DNA of 64,000 nucleotides from Micromonospora sp. M71_S20 (GTDB taxonomy: Bacteria > Actinomycetota > Actinomycetes > Mycobacteriales > Micromonosporaceae). The number at the start of each line of letters is the position of its first letter. Position 1 is the stretch's first letter. Position numbers and translations under genes: made by a program. The notes beneath the pieces are model-generated. The model was given only the letters and a program-made list of their open reading frames with translations. It was not told the origin of the DNA and made no database searches. This document shows, piece after piece, positions 54,075 through 63,719 of this stretch. The stretch lies in the NCBI RefSeq assembly GCF_003664255.1, contig NZ_RCCV01000001.1, forward strand, positions 3,844,001 through 3,908,000, in the 5' to 3' direction.

Positions 54075-54386
54075 TCAGGCTGGTCGGTTGGGGTAGTGGC
54101 GGCCGGCTAGCCAGATGGTGAGGTCCCTGGCGATGTGGCCAGGGTCGGTCTCGATGGTGAGGTCGTGGATGTGCTGGTGGGTGTCACGGCGTTCGACTTC
54201 GTAGGTGTCGTCGTCGAGCAGTGAGATCGAGGCGTACCAGGCTGGGTCGTCGTCGGCAGGGTTGATCGTGACGAAGGTGTTGTCAGCGCGGTTCAGCTCG
54301 TCGATGAGCATGAACAGGGCGTCTTCGGAGGGGTCGTCGATGTGGTCGCCGTTCTCGGTGTCGGCGTAGTAGTAGTCGGCGGCCAT
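54075..54386 (-). CDS. IS passenger protein, possibly Imm1-like
   Basis: 103 residues inside the IS, downstream of and on the same strand as the transposase. It is acidic (ADTENGDHIDDPSEDALFML, INPADDDPAWYAS, YEVERRDTHQHIHDLTIETD) and ends AGRHYPNRPA near the left repeat. Size and pattern recall small immunity proteins of the Imm1 type, which are sometimes spread by mobile elements, but the match is weak. The ATG at 54386 is preceded by AGGGAGA. No second passenger exists. Confidence 0.65.
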   Translation of the reverse strand: MAADYYYADTENGDHIDDPSEDALFMLIDELNRADNTFVTINPADDDPAWYASISLLDDDTYEVERRDTHQHIHDLTIETDPGHIARDLTIWLAGRHYPNRPA

Positions 54387-54447
54387 CCGGTGTCTCCCTG
54401 CTCTGCTGGTCAGCGGGCTCAGCTTCGCATGAGGTGATGCTCGGTGG

Positions 54448-55359
54448 TCAGAGCCACTCGTTGATCGCGGCGACGTGCACGGCAGCTTCGAAGCGGACGG
54501 CGAGTTTGTCGTAGCGGGTGGCCACGGCACGGTGTCGTTTGAGCCGGTTGATGCCGCACTCCACGGCGTGACGGGCCTTGTAGTCCTCGACGTCGAACAC
54601 TGGTGGCCTGCCACCGGCTGCGCCGCGCTTCTTACGGTTGCGGGCCTGGTCGGCGGGCTCGGCGATGGTGGCCTTGATCCCGTGGCGGCGCAGATATTCA
54701 CGGTTGGCCCGCGACGAGTACGCCTTGTCGCCGCGCACCCGAACCGGCCGCTGCCGTGGTCGGCCTGGTCCCAGCCGGGGCACCCGGATACCCCGCAGCA
54801 CCGGCACGAACTGCGGCGAGTCCCCGCGCTGCCCGGCCGTGACCAGGATCGACAGTGGCTTCTGGCCCTGCTCACACACCAGGTGGATCTTCGTGGTCAG
54901 GCCACCGCGGGACCGGCCGAGTCCGTGATCGGCAGGCTCAGACACCACCCCACCGGCTGGCTCCCGCTGCGCGTCAACGTCGCGTCGGGCGCCGGCGGCG
55001 TGCTGATGAGCCCGGCAGATCGTCGAGTCGACGTTGACCTCCCAGCAGATCAAGCCGGCCGCGTCCGCCCTGGCCTGCAACGCGGTGAGGATCCGCGCCC
55101 ACACCCCCGAGCGCTGCCACCGCCGGAACAGCCCATACACCGTCTGCCACGGTCCGTACTCCGGCGGCAGATCACGCCACGGACACCCCGTCCGCACCCG
55201 CCACCTGATCCCGTTGATCAATAGTCGACGCGACCACACCGCTGGCCGCCCACGCCCCACCGACGCGGGCAGTAGCGGCTCCAACATCGTCCACTGCTCG
55301 TCGGTCAGATCACCACGACCCACCACAAGATCATCGACGGAGACGAGCCCGTGGATCAA
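54448..55359 (-). CDS. IS5-family transposase
   Basis: 303 residues in one uninterrupted frame. The N-terminal region ([35 protein letters not shown]) and the DDE domain are complete: [17 protein letters not shown] (first Asp), [14 protein letters not shown] (second Asp) and [20 protein letters not shown] (Glu). It is related in layout to the two-frame transposase at 18358 but makes the same protein without frameshifting. The first codon lies within the right inverted repeat region. Confidence 0.92.
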   Translation of the reverse strand: MIHGLVSVDDLVVGRGDLTDEQWTMLEPLLPASVGRGRPAVWSRRLLINGIRWRVRTGCPWRDLPPEYGPWQTVYGLFRRWQRSGVWARILTALQARADAAGLICWEVNVDSTICRAHQHAAGARRDVDAQREPAGGVVSEPADHGLGRSRGGLTTKIHLVCEQGQKPLSILVTAGQRGDSPQFVPVLRGIRVPRLGPGRPRQRPVRVRGDKAYSSRANREYLRRHGIKATIAEPADQARNRKKRGAAGGRPPVFDVEDYKARHAVECGINRLKRHRAVATRYDKLAVRFEAAVHVAAINEWL

Positions 55360-55377
55360 CTTCTGAAACAGGCCCTA

Positions 55378-55765
55378 GCCGCTGCGCGGCGCGCGACCGC
55401 CGCGGCACCCGAGCGGGTGACGGCCCCGGGCGTGGCGGTGCCGCGATCACCGAGGTCACCGCGGGCCGGGCGACCAGCCGATCGCACGAGCTGGCCGCCG
55501 GTCTCTACTGGCCAGGGCGCGCGGGATCCGGTTGCGGCGGGTCCTCCGCCGCGGATGAGAGCATGGTGCTGGCGAGCGGGCCCGACCGGCAGGAACCGGC
55601 TGCGCGCAGCGGCTCCGGTCGCCGTCCGACCGCCGCCGGCCGACTGTGAACTCCGTTACCTCCCCGCCGAGCGGGAATGAGATCACCGGATCCGGATTTG
55701 GAGCCAGATGTGACTCCTGCACTCTTCCCAGCCCGGCTGCGTACCGACCGGTCGGAGGCGAGCCG
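55378..55765. other. 388-bp intergenic region, no gene supported
   Basis: The segment lies between the IS and the MFS gene. Short frames show no domain or ribosome site. It ends with the GGAGG site for the MFS start at 55766. The stretch next to the IS may be part of an older promoter region for the MmcQ gene. Confidence 0.45.
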
Positions 55766-57049
55766 ATGACGGCCGCCGTCGACGCCCCGCAGGGGCCGGC
55801 AGCCCCGCTGACGCCCGGTGACCTGATGAGCCCCCGGCAACGCCTGCGGCTCGTCCTCGTCCTCGGGTCGCTGATCGCGGTGGGTCCGCTGACCATCGAC
55901 ATGTACCTGCCCGCGCTTCCCGCGATCGTCGACGACTTCCGGACCACGTCGGCGGCGGTCCAACTGACCCTCACCGGCACGCTGGCGGGCCTCGCCCTCG
56001 GCCAGTTGCTGATCGGCCCGCTGTCCGACGCCGTCGGCCGGCGCGCGCCGCTGATCGCGGGCATCGCGCTGCACGTCGTGGCGTCGCTGCTCTGCGTCGT
56101 CGCGCCGACCATCGCGGTTCTCGGCGTGTTGCGGGTGGTGCAGGGCCTCGGCGTCGCCGCGGCCTCGGTGGTCGCGATGGCCGTGGTCCGTGACCTGTTC
56201 GACGGCGCGGCCTTCGCGAAGCTGCTCTCCCGGCTGCTGCTGGTCATGGGGGCGGCGCCGATCCTCGCGCCGACCCTCGGCGGCGGGCTGCTGCGCTGGA
56301 CGGACTGGCGCGGCGTGTTCGTGGCGCTGGCCGCCTTCGGTGTGCTGCTCGTGGTGGTCGCCGCGCTCGGCCTCCGCGAGACGCTGCCCGCCGAACGGCG
56401 CCGGCGCGGCGGGGTGGTCGCGACGGTGGGCGTGTACGGCTCGCTGCTGCGCGACCGTACGTTCGTGGGCCTGGTCCTGGTCGCCGGACTGGCCATGGCG
56501 GCGTTGTTCGCGTACGTCGCCGGGTCGTCGTTCGTCTTCCAGGAGCAGTACGGCCTGGACGAGCAGCAGTTCGGGTTCGCCTTCGGAGCGGGCGCGGTCG
56601 GCCTGATCGCGGCGACCCAGTTCAACGTGCGGCTGCTGCGCCGCCACTCGCCGCAGCGGATCCTCGTCGTCGCCCTGGCCGCGGGGAGCGTGGCCGGACT
56701 GGCACTGCTGGCCTTCGCCGTGACCGGGTTCGGCGGGCTGCCGAGCCTGCTGGTGTCGTTGTGGGTGGTGCTCGCGGCGGCGGGCCTCGCGATGCCCAAC
56801 GCGCCGGCACTGGCCCTGTCCCGTCACGGGGAGGCGGCCGGCACGGCCTCCGCCCTGCTCGGCGCCGTGCAGTTCGGCGTCGGTGCGCTGGCCGCGCCCC
56901 TGGTGGGCGTCCTGGGCACCGGCGCGGTCGCCATGTCCGTCGTCGTCGCGGGAGGCATGCTGGCGGCGACGGCGGTCCTGCTCGTCGTCGTGCGGCCGTC
57001 CCGGCTCGCCGACCTCGAACCGGACGCGGTGGTCCTGGCCGCGCACTGA
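55766..57049 (+). CDS. Bcr/CflA-family multidrug efflux transporter (MFS)
   Basis: 427 residues with twelve transmembrane helices. The signature TIDMYLPALPAIVDDFRTTS and GPLSDAVGRR in the first loop is that of Bcr/CflA proton-coupled drug exporters. DWRGVFVALAAFGVLLVVVA and RETLPAERRRRGG mark the mid-region. The start at 55766 follows GGAGGCGAGCCG; the longer frame from 55646 lacks a site. It stands alone and converges on the SRPBCC gene with a hairpin between. The substrate is unknown (chloramphenicol, bicyclomycin and sulphonamides are typical for the family). Confidence 0.9.
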   Translation: MTAAVDAPQGPAAPLTPGDLMSPRQRLRLVLVLGSLIAVGPLTIDMYLPALPAIVDDFRTTSAAVQLTLTGTLAGLALGQLLIGPLSDAVGRRAPLIAGIALHVVASLLCVVAPTIAVLGVLRVVQGLGVAAASVVAMAVVRDLFDGAAFAKLLSRLLLVMGAAPILAPTLGGGLLRWTDWRGVFVALAAFGVLLVVVAALGLRETLPAERRRRGGVVATVGVYGSLLRDRTFVGLVLVAGLAMAALFAYVAGSSFVFQEQYGLDEQQFGFAFGAGAVGLIAATQFNVRLLRRHSPQRILVVALAAGSVAGLALLAFAVTGFGGLPSLLVSLWVVLAAAGLAMPNAPALALSRHGEAAGTASALLGAVQFGVGALAAPLVGVLGTGAVAMSVVVAGGMLAATAVLLVVVRPSRLADLEPDAVVLAAH

Positions 57050-57061
57050 GCGGGCGGTGAG

Positions 57062-57095
57062 GGGTCCGGCCCGGCGTCGCGCCGAGGCCGGACCC
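57062..57095. terminator. Long hairpin between MFS and SRPBCC genes
   Basis: GGGTCCGGCC (57062-57071) pairs with GGCCGGACCC (57086-57095), and CGGCG/CGCCG inside it extends the stem. It lies 13 bp after the MFS stop and 30 bp before the SRPBCC stop, so it probably terminates both convergent transcripts. Confidence 0.75.
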
Positions 57096-57125
57096 GCCAC
57101 CGCCGTGCGGCTGCCACCGTCGTGG

Positions 57126-57656
57126 TCAGCGCGGCTGCTCGGCGAGGTCCCGGATGCCCTGCAACGTGCCGGTCATGGCTTCGCGCAGGGCGTCCAGCCG
57201 GCGTGCGATGACCTGCTCCTCGTTCTCGGGGGCCTGGTCGATGACCAGGCTGAGCCCGGTGCGGGTGGGGCCGATCCGCACGGAGTGGGACAGTCGGCAC
57301 CCGCCGTCCTCGGGGGTGAGGCGGTACTGCCAGGTGGCACCCGGTCGCCCGGGATCGGTGGGGCCGCCGCCGAAGCGGTTGTCCGGGTCGAGCACCACCC
57401 AGCCGAAGACCCGCGGCGCGTCGAACCGCACGACGTGCGAGATGGTGCGCCACTCGCCCAGCGCCGGATGGTGGTTGTGCCCCTCGAACCGGGCGCCGAG
57501 CGTCGGCCCCCGGCTGCCGTCCAACCATCGCACCCGGCGCAGTTCCGGACTGAACCGCGGGGGCAGCTCGATGTCCGTGACCAGCTCCCACACCCGGTCG
57601 GGATCGGCTGCCACGTGCAGGTCGCACTCGACCGCCGGGCCGTCGACGTAGCGCAC
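57126..57656 (-). CDS. SRPBCC-family (START-like) protein
   Basis: 176 residues from the GTG at 57656, which has AAGGAGG five bases before it; the longer frame to 57905 is rejected. The fold pattern is clear: VECDLHVAADPDRVWELVTD, then PPRFSPELRRVRWLDGS, FVGWVVLDPD-like strands and a long C-terminal helix (EEQVIARRLDALREAMTGTL). SRPBCC proteins bind hydrophobic ligands or act as aromatase/cyclase-like enzymes, and no specific ligand is suggested here. It is divergent from the amine oxidase gene. Confidence 0.85.
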   Translation of the reverse strand: MRYVDGPAVECDLHVAADPDRVWELVTDIELPPRFSPELRRVRWLDGSRGPTLGARFEGHNHHPALGEWRTISHVVRFDAPRVFGWVVLDPDNRFGGGPTDPGRPGATWQYRLTPEDGGCRLSHSVRIGPTRTGLSLVIDQAPENEEQVIARRLDALREAMTGTLQGIRDLAEQPR

Positions 57657-57934
57657 GGCATCCTCCTTCGTGTCCTTCACTGTCTTCCGGTCCGCGCACC
57701 GCACCCACCGTCGTCGGACGGGCGACAGCCGCACCGGACAAGGATGGCCCGCCCGGGGCCGACCGCGCAGCCCCGGCACGCTCATGTGTCTCGATGCCGA
57801 CGAAACGGCGCGCGCGCATCGCGACGGCCGGCGGTAGACCCGCCCGGTCGCCGGGGTCGCACGCGGCTCCCGCCGCCGGCTGCCGCGATCCGGCGTCGGG
57901 GTCATGGCGGCGGCGGGAACGGGTATGCCGCCGC

Positions 57935-59260
57935 ATGGGAACCGAGGTCGTCGTGGTCGGCGCCGGCTTCTCCGGGCTGGCCGCCGCGCTCGCGCTCGCC
58001 CGCGCCGGCGTGCGGACGCGGGTGCTGGAGGCGCGGGACCGGGTGGGCGGGCGGGTGCTCACCCGTTGGCTGGCCGACGGCACCCAGCTCGATCTCGGGG
58101 CCCAGTGGGTCGGCCCCACCCAGGACCGGGTCAACGGGCTGCTCGCGCGGTACGGGATCGCCACCTTCCCGTCCGCCGCGTACGGCGCGTCGGGCGTGCT
58201 GTTCCCCGACGGCCGGCACGCCGGGGCGCCCGAGGCCGCCGCGCGGGTCCTCGACCTGCTCGACGCGTACGCCGAGCGGGTCGACCCGGCCGCGCCGTGG
58301 GCCGGTGCCGAGGCCGCCGAGTGGGACCGTACGACGCTGGCCGGCTGGCTGCGCACGGCCGCGCCGGACCCGGCCACCGCCCGGTACCTCGGGCGGCTGC
58401 TCGCGGGCGGGCTGCTGGCCGCCGGCCCCGACGAGATCTCCGTGCTCCAACTGGCGTTCTACCTGCGCTCCGGCGGCGGCAGCCGGGCGTTGCTCGCGAT
58501 GGCCGGCGGCGCGCAGCAGGACCGGATCGTCGGCGGACCGCCGGTGCTGGCCGAGGCGCTGGCCGCCGCCCTCGGCCCGGACGCGGTACGGCTGTGCGCG
58601 CCCGTGCGGGCCATCGCGCAGGACCGCGCCGGCGTGGTCGTGCACACCGACACCGACCGCGTCGAGGCGGACGCGGTGGTGGTCGCCGTGCCGCCGACGC
58701 TGGCCGGGCGCATCCGGTACGACCCGCCGCTGCCGCCCCTGCGCGACGCGCTCACCCAGCGGATGCCGATGGGCTCGGCGATCAAGGTCCACGCGATCTA
58801 CCCGGAGCCGTTCTGGCGCGCCGACGGCCGTTCCGGCGTCGCGTTCTGCCTCGCCGGGCCGGTCACCGAGACGGTGGACAACAGCACCCCGGCCTCCCCG
58901 CGCGGGGTGCTCACCGCGTTCAGCTACGGCCCGGAGGCGAACGCGCTGCGACGGATGCCGCCGCAGGACCGCAGGGCGAGCCTGCTCGACGCCCTCGCCG
59001 CCGTTGCCGGACCGGCCGCCCGGCGGCCCGAGGAGTTCGTCGAGTACGACTGGTCGGCCGACGAGTGGACGCGCGGTTGCTTCTGCGGGGCGCCCACCCC
59101 CGGCTCCTGGTGTGGCTACGGCCCGGAGCTGCGCCAGCCGGTGGGGCGGGTGCACTGGGCCGGCACGGAGACCGCCACCCGGTGGGCGGGCTACCTGGAC
59201 GGGGCTATCGAGGCCGGCGAGCGGGCGGCTGCGGAGATCCTGGCGCAGACGGGCGGTTGA
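57935..59260 (+). CDS. FAD-dependent amine oxidase
   Basis: 441 residues. It opens with the dinucleotide-binding motif (VVVVGAGFSGLAAALALARA) and the RVGGRVLTRW flavin-binding segment, and ends with the C-terminal FAD motif (RVHWAGTETATRWAGYLDGA). The order is that of monoamine oxidase/L-amino-acid-oxidase relatives, with substrate residues not conclusive. The ATG at 57935 lies within the divergent region shared with the SRPBCC gene. It may act with neighbouring amine or amino-acid catabolism, but it is not in the same operon as the 60387 cluster. Confidence 0.88.
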   Translation: MGTEVVVVGAGFSGLAAALALARAGVRTRVLEARDRVGGRVLTRWLADGTQLDLGAQWVGPTQDRVNGLLARYGIATFPSAAYGASGVLFPDGRHAGAPEAAARVLDLLDAYAERVDPAAPWAGAEAAEWDRTTLAGWLRTAAPDPATARYLGRLLAGGLLAAGPDEISVLQLAFYLRSGGGSRALLAMAGGAQQDRIVGGPPVLAEALAAALGPDAVRLCAPVRAIAQDRAGVVVHTDTDRVEADAVVVAVPPTLAGRIRYDPPLPPLRDALTQRMPMGSAIKVHAIYPEPFWRADGRSGVAFCLAGPVTETVDNSTPASPRGVLTAFSYGPEANALRRMPPQDRRASLLDALAAVAGPAARRPEEFVEYDWSADEWTRGCFCGAPTPGSWCGYGPELRQPVGRVHWAGTETATRWAGYLDGAIEAGERAAAEILAQTGG

Positions 59261-59464
59261 CGCGGCGGGGCCGGCTGCTCAGCGGCCCAGCCGCTCGGCG
59301 GCGGCGGTCGCCGTCGGCACCGACCGGACGCCTGGCGAGGAGGTGCCCGGCCGGTGCCGCGTCGACCGGTAAGCTCCAACCTCGGCGTACGTGTGTCGAC
59401 CGGTGTTCGTCGGGACGAGGGGTCACCTCACCGCCCCCGGTGAGCTGAGCAGGGTGGAGTGGTT

Positions 59465-60172
59465 GTGACGGCCGACTGGCAGGCGGGCGGTTCCGGCGCC
59501 GCCGGGTCAGGACTGGCGCTGGCGGCCATCCAGGGTCGGCAGAGCCTGCGCGAGGAGGTGGCGCACGCGCTGCGCGCCGCGATCGTGGCGGGCCAGATCA
59601 GGCCCGGCACCATCTATTCGGCGCCCACCCTGGCGACGCAGTTCGGGGTCTCCCCGACGCCCGTGCGCGAGGCGATCCTCGATCTGGCCAAGGAGGGCCT
59701 GATCACGATCGTCAAGAACAAGGGCTTCCGGATCCGTTCCCTGTCGGAGCGGGAACTCGACGAGATCACGCAGATCCGGGAACTGCTGGAGATCCCGGTG
59801 GTGGCCGACCAGGTGGGCCGGCTCTCGGCGGAGCAGTTGCGCGAGCTCCGGGTCCTCGCGGAGGCCATCGTCAGGGCCGCGAGCCGGGGCGACGTCGTGG
59901 CGTACATCGAGGCGGACAGCGAGTTCCACCTGACCCTGCTGCGCGCGGGCGGCAACCTGCGGCTGGTCGAGACGGTGGCCGACCTGCGTAACCGCACCCG
60001 CCTGTACGGACTCGACGCGCTGGTCAGGGACGGCCGGCTGGTCGACTCGGCGGACGAGCACGTCCAGCTCATGGAGCTGTTCGCGGCGGGGGACCGGGAC
60101 GGGGTCGTGGACCTGATGCGCAGCCACCTGCGGCACGTGCGCGGAATCTGGGCCGACCGACCCGAGCGTTAG
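59465..60172 (+). CDS. GntR-family (FCD) regulator
   Basis: About 235 residues from the GTG at 59465, or two codons more from 59459. The N-terminal winged helix (LREEVAHALRAAIVAGQIRP, TLATQFGVSPTPVREAILDL) is followed by an all-helical FCD ligand-binding domain (ELDEITQIRELLEIPVVADQ, EADSEFHLTLLRAGGN, DLMRSHLRHVRG with the metal-binding His residues). It lies immediately upstream of, and on the same strand as, the 60387 catabolic operon and is the most likely local regulator, acting through the dyad at 60363. Confidence 0.88.
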   Translation: MTADWQAGGSGAAGSGLALAAIQGRQSLREEVAHALRAAIVAGQIRPGTIYSAPTLATQFGVSPTPVREAILDLAKEGLITIVKNKGFRIRSLSERELDEITQIRELLEIPVVADQVGRLSAEQLRELRVLAEAIVRAASRGDVVAYIEADSEFHLTLLRAGGNLRLVETVADLRNRTRLYGLDALVRDGRLVDSADEHVQLMELFAAGDRDGVVDLMRSHLRHVRGIWADRPER

Positions 60173-60362
60173 CCGGGGCGTCAGTCACCGCGGGCCGGCG
60201 TCTGCCGGTCCGCTGCCGCGCACCTGCTGGACGCCTGGACCGCCGGCCGCACCTCCCTGCGTGCCACCGCCGGCACATCACTGCGCCGACGACGGGCGCC
60301 GGTGCCGGAAGAGGAACACCATTCGCACCTGGTGACGTCCCCGACAGCCGTGCTACGGTGCC

Positions 60363-60371
60363 ATGTAACAT
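60363..60371. promoter_or_regulatory. ATGTAACAT dyad, probable GntR/FCD operator
   Basis: A perfect 4-bp-arm dyad (ATGT-A-ACAT) lies 15 bp upstream of the 60387 start codon, in the region where FCD-type GntR repressors usually bind. A TACGGT -10-like hexamer at 60354-60359 directly precedes it, so bound repressor would block the promoter. Confidence 0.55.
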
Positions 60372-60386
60372 TTTACTGGAGGTGGC

Positions 60387-61280
60387 GTGGAACAGATTCC
60401 GTGGCGGGGCGTCCTGGCGGCCACCGCCCTGCCGTTCGACTCCCGTGACCTGAGTGTCGACCTCGGCGCCTACGCGGCGCACGTCGGATGGCTCGCCGAG
60501 AACGGTTGCCGCGGGGTCGTCCCGAACGGCTCGCTGGGGGAGTACCAGGTCCTCAGCGCCGGGGAACGCGAGGCCGTCGTGCGGACCGCGGTGCAGGCGG
60601 CCCCGGCCGGCTTCTCGGTGGTTCCCGGCGTATCGGCGTACGGCGCGGACGAGGCGCGACGCTGGGCGGACCAGGCAGCCGAGGCGGGCTGCCAGGCGGT
60701 GATGCTGCTGCCGCCCACCGCCTACCGCGCCGACGACGCGGCCGTGCTGGCCCACTACCGGGAGGTGGCCAAGGCCGGCCTGCCGATCGTCGCCTACAAC
60801 AATCCGCTCGACACCCGCGTCGACCTCACGCCGGCACTGCTGCGGCGGCTCTTCGACGAGGGCCTCGTGGTCGCGGTCAAGGAGTTCAGCGGCGACGTCC
60901 GCCGCGCGTACGAGATCGCCGAACTCGCCCCCGGCCTCGACCTGCTGGCCGGCGCCGACGACGTGGCCCTCGAACTGCTGATGGCCGGCGCGGTCGGCTG
61001 GATCGGCGGCTACCAGAACGCCATCCCGGACAGTTGCGCCCGCCTCTACCAGGCCGCCGTCGCCGGGGACCTGGCGACCGCCGTGCCGCTCTACCGGACG
61101 CTGCACCCGCTGCTGCGCTGGGACTCCCGGTCGGAGTTCGTCCAGGCGATCAAGCTCTCCATGGACGTGGCCGGCCGGCCGGGCGGACCCACCCGCCAGC
61201 CGCGCCAGCCCCTGCCCCCGGCGGTCGTCACCGAGATCCGGGAGACCACCGAGCGACTGCTCGCGGCGGGTCACCGCTGA
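60387..61280 (+). CDS. DapA-family lyase/deaminase (hydroxyproline-type catabolism)
   Basis: 297 residues, TIM barrel of the dihydrodipicolinate synthase superfamily: PNGSLGEYQVLSAGER (the GxxGE loop), IVAYNNP (the Tyr region) and VVAVKEFSGD, whose Lys should form the Schiff base. With a proline-racemase-family gene and a semialdehyde dehydrogenase next to it, the best reading is a pyrroline-4-hydroxy-2-carboxylate deaminase of the trans-4-hydroxyproline pathway. Other DapA functions remain possible. The GTG start follows GGAGG. It is coupled to the next gene by a TGATG overlap. Confidence 0.82.
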   Translation: MEQIPWRGVLAATALPFDSRDLSVDLGAYAAHVGWLAENGCRGVVPNGSLGEYQVLSAGEREAVVRTAVQAAPAGFSVVPGVSAYGADEARRWADQAAEAGCQAVMLLPPTAYRADDAAVLAHYREVAKAGLPIVAYNNPLDTRVDLTPALLRRLFDEGLVVAVKEFSGDVRRAYEIAELAPGLDLLAGADDVALELLMAGAVGWIGGYQNAIPDSCARLYQAAVAGDLATAVPLYRTLHPLLRWDSRSEFVQAIKLSMDVAGRPGGPTRQPRQPLPPAVVTEIRETTERLLAAGHR

Positions 61281-62281
61281 TGCGCACCAACCGCGTCATC
61301 CACGTGGTCGACTCGCACACGGAGGGGATGCCCACCCGGGTGGTCACCGGCGGAGTCCCGGTGATCCCCGGCGCCACCATGGCGCAGCGCCGGGAACACC
61401 TGATGGCCCACCTCGATCACCTGCGCACCTTCCTGATGTACGAGCCCCGGGGCCACTCGGCCATGTCCGGGGCGATCCTGCAACCCCCGACCCGGCCGGA
61501 CGCCGACTTCGGCGTGATCTACATCGAGGTGTCCGGCTGCCTGCCGATGTGCGGCCACGGCACCATCGGCGTGGCCACCGTGCTGGTCGAGACCGGGATG
61601 GTCGAGGTCACCGAGCCGGTGACCACCGTACGCCTGGACACGCCCGCCGGACTGGTGGTGGCGTCGGTCGCGGTGACCGCCGGCCGCGCCACCGCCGTCA
61701 CGATCCGCAACGTCCCGTCCTTCGCCGCCGCGCTGGACGCCGTGGTGGACGTTCCCGGCCTGGGACGGGTCCGCTACGACCTGGCCTACGGCGGGAACTT
61801 CTACGCAATGGTGGACCTCGCCGAGTTGGGGCTCAGCCTCGACGGCGTCCACAAACAGCCGCTGCTGGAGGCCGGACTGGCCATCATGGCGGCGGTCGAC
61901 GCCACCGACCGTCCGGTGCATCCGGAGCAGCCGGACATCTCCGGTTGCCGCCACGTGTACCTGGCCGGCGAGGGCTCGGACGCCCGCCACTCCCGGCACG
62001 CCATGGTGATCCACCCGGGCTGGTTCGACCGGTCGCCCTGCGGCACCGGCACGTCGGCGCGGATGGCGCAGCTGCACGCCCGGGGCCTGCTCCCGTTCGA
62101 CCGGGACTTCGTCAACGAGTCCCTGCTCGGCACCCGGTTCGTCGGGCGACTGGTCGGCACCACCACCGTCGCGGGTCGCCCGGCGGTGGTGCCGACCGTC
62201 ACCGGGCGGGCCTGGCTGACCGGCACCGCCCAGTACTTCCTCGACCCTGACGACCCCTTCCCGGCGGGATTCCTGTGGTGA
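61280..62281 (+). CDS. Proline-racemase-family enzyme, probable 4-hydroxyproline 2-epimerase
   Basis: 333 residues with both catalytic cysteines of the two-base mechanism, in PMCGHGTIG (near residue 91) and SPCGTGTSA (near 256); loss of one would have indicated a dehydratase, so an epimerase or racemase is favoured. The neighbouring DapA-type lyase and aldehyde dehydrogenase point to trans-4-hydroxy-L-proline as substrate rather than proline. The start overlaps the DapA-family stop by one base; the end overlaps the dehydrogenase start. Confidence 0.88.
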   Translation: MRTNRVIHVVDSHTEGMPTRVVTGGVPVIPGATMAQRREHLMAHLDHLRTFLMYEPRGHSAMSGAILQPPTRPDADFGVIYIEVSGCLPMCGHGTIGVATVLVETGMVEVTEPVTTVRLDTPAGLVVASVAVTAGRATAVTIRNVPSFAAALDAVVDVPGLGRVRYDLAYGGNFYAMVDLAELGLSLDGVHKQPLLEAGLAIMAAVDATDRPVHPEQPDISGCRHVYLAGEGSDARHSRHAMVIHPGWFDRSPCGTGTSARMAQLHARGLLPFDRDFVNESLLGTRFVGRLVGTTTVAGRPAVVPTVTGRAWLTGTAQYFLDPDDPFPAGFLW

Positions 62282-63684
62282 GTGAGCTGATTCGGAGTCG
62301 TTCCCCGCAGTGCCCGAGCGACGTGGTCGTCCAGCGGGCCGCGGCGACCCAGGAGGAGGTCCGGGCGCTGGCCGCGCGGGCGCGTACCGCACAGGCCGGG
62401 TGGTGCCGGGAAGGGCCGGCCGGCCGCGCCTCGGCCCTGCGCGCGGCGGCCGACCGGCTGCGCGACCGGGCCGACGCGGTCGCCGACCTCGTCGTCCGCG
62501 AGGTCGGCAAGCCGGTGAGCGAGGCCCGCGCCGAGGTGGACCGCGGCGCGGCCATCCTGGACTACTACGCGCAGGCCTGCTATGCCGCGACCGGTGACGT
62601 GCTGGCACCCTCGCTCCCGGCGCACCAGCCCGGCCTGCTCTTCACCGAACGCCGCCCGCGCGGCGTCGCCGGGCTGGTCACGCCGTGGAACTTCCCGCTG
62701 GCCATCCCGCTGTGGAAGGCCGCACCGGCGCTCGCCACCGGCAACGCCGTGCTGCTCAAGCCCTCCCCGGACGCGCTCGCCTGCGGCGAGGCCGTCGAGG
62801 GGCTGTTCGAAGGGCTGCTGCCGAACGGACTGCTGCACGTCGTACCGGGCGGGACGGAGACCGGACGGGCGGTCGTCGAGGCGAGCGACGTCGTCTCGTT
62901 CACCGGGTCCGCGACCGTCGGCGCTCAGGTCACGGTCGCGGCCGCCCGCGCCGGGCTGCCGGTGCAGGCGGAGATGGGCGGCCAGAACGCGGCCCTGGTG
63001 CTGCCCGACGCGGATCTCGGGCAGACCGCCGCGCTCCTGGCCAACGCCGCGATGGGGTACGCCGGGCAGAAGTGCACCGCGACCCGGCGGATCGTCGTGG
63101 TGGGCGACGCGCGGGAGTTCACCGAGGCGCTGGTGGCCGCCGTGGCGTCGTTGCGGTTCGGCGATCCGGCCGAGGCGACCGTGGTCGCCGGCCCGGTGAT
63201 CGACGCGGCGGCGCGCAGCCGGGTCCTCGAGGCCACCGAGGCCGCGCGGGCGAGCGGGGCGCGGCTGCTCACCGGCGGCACAGGAGGCCCGACCACCGCC
63301 GACGACGGCTGGTACGTCGCGCCGGTGCTGATCGACGGGCTCGACCCGGCACACGCCGTGGCCCGGGAGGAGACCTTCGGGCCGCTGGCCACGATCCTGG
63401 CCGTGCCGGACCTGGCCAGCGCAGTCGACCTGGTCAACGACGTGCGGTACGGGCTGGTCACCTCCGTGCACGGCCGCGACGTCGGAGCGCTGCTCGACGC
63501 CGCCCGGCGGGTCGACACCGGCCTGATCCGGGTCAACGCGCCGACGACCGGGGTGGACTTCCACGCGCCATTCGGCGGCGAGAAGGCCTCCAGCTACGGC
63601 CCGCGCGAACAGGGCACCGCCGCCCTGCACTTCTACACCTCGGTTCGCACCGTCACCTTCGCGGCGCCGCCGCGACCCAACTGA
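62278..63684 (+). CDS. Aldehyde dehydrogenase (probable 2-oxoglutarate semialdehyde dehydrogenase)
   Basis: 468 residues. NAD(P)-binding and catalytic motifs are in order: [37 protein letters not shown] (catalytic Glu) and [12 protein letters not shown] (catalytic Cys near residue 263). In the hydroxyproline pathway this step oxidises 2,5-dioxopentanoate to 2-oxoglutarate, which suits the operon, but other semialdehydes fit too. GTG 62278 or 62275 are both possible; the gene overlaps the previous one by 4 bp. Confidence 0.88.
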   Translation: MSELIRSRSPQCPSDVVVQRAAATQEEVRALAARARTAQAGWCREGPAGRASALRAAADRLRDRADAVADLVVREVGKPVSEARAEVDRGAAILDYYAQACYAATGDVLAPSLPAHQPGLLFTERRPRGVAGLVTPWNFPLAIPLWKAAPALATGNAVLLKPSPDALACGEAVEGLFEGLLPNGLLHVVPGGTETGRAVVEASDVVSFTGSATVGAQVTVAAARAGLPVQAEMGGQNAALVLPDADLGQTAALLANAAMGYAGQKCTATRRIVVVGDAREFTEALVAAVASLRFGDPAEATVVAGPVIDAAARSRVLEATEAARASGARLLTGGTGGPTTADDGWYVAPVLIDGLDPAHAVAREETFGPLATILAVPDLASAVDLVNDVRYGLVTSVHGRDVGALLDAARRVDTGLIRVNAPTTGVDFHAPFGGEKASSYGPREQGTAALHFYTSVRTVTFAAPPRPN

Positions 63685-63719
63685 CCCACCCCACCCACCA
63701 TCCCCGTCAAGGAGCCGCT

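Larger units (their letters stand above)
54046..55375 (-). mobile_element. IS5-family insertion sequence with passenger gene (1,330 bp)
   Basis: Perfect terminal inverted repeats GGGCCTGTTTCAGAAGT begin at 54046 and end at 55375, flanked by TA on both sides (54044-54045 and 55376-55377; empty site CTAG). It holds a transposase gene and a second small gene between the transposase and the left end. Confidence 0.92.

Noticed and set aside
57656..57905. N-terminal extension of the SRPBCC protein
   Set aside because: An AAGGAGG site just before the GTG at 57656 and the fold start support the short form.
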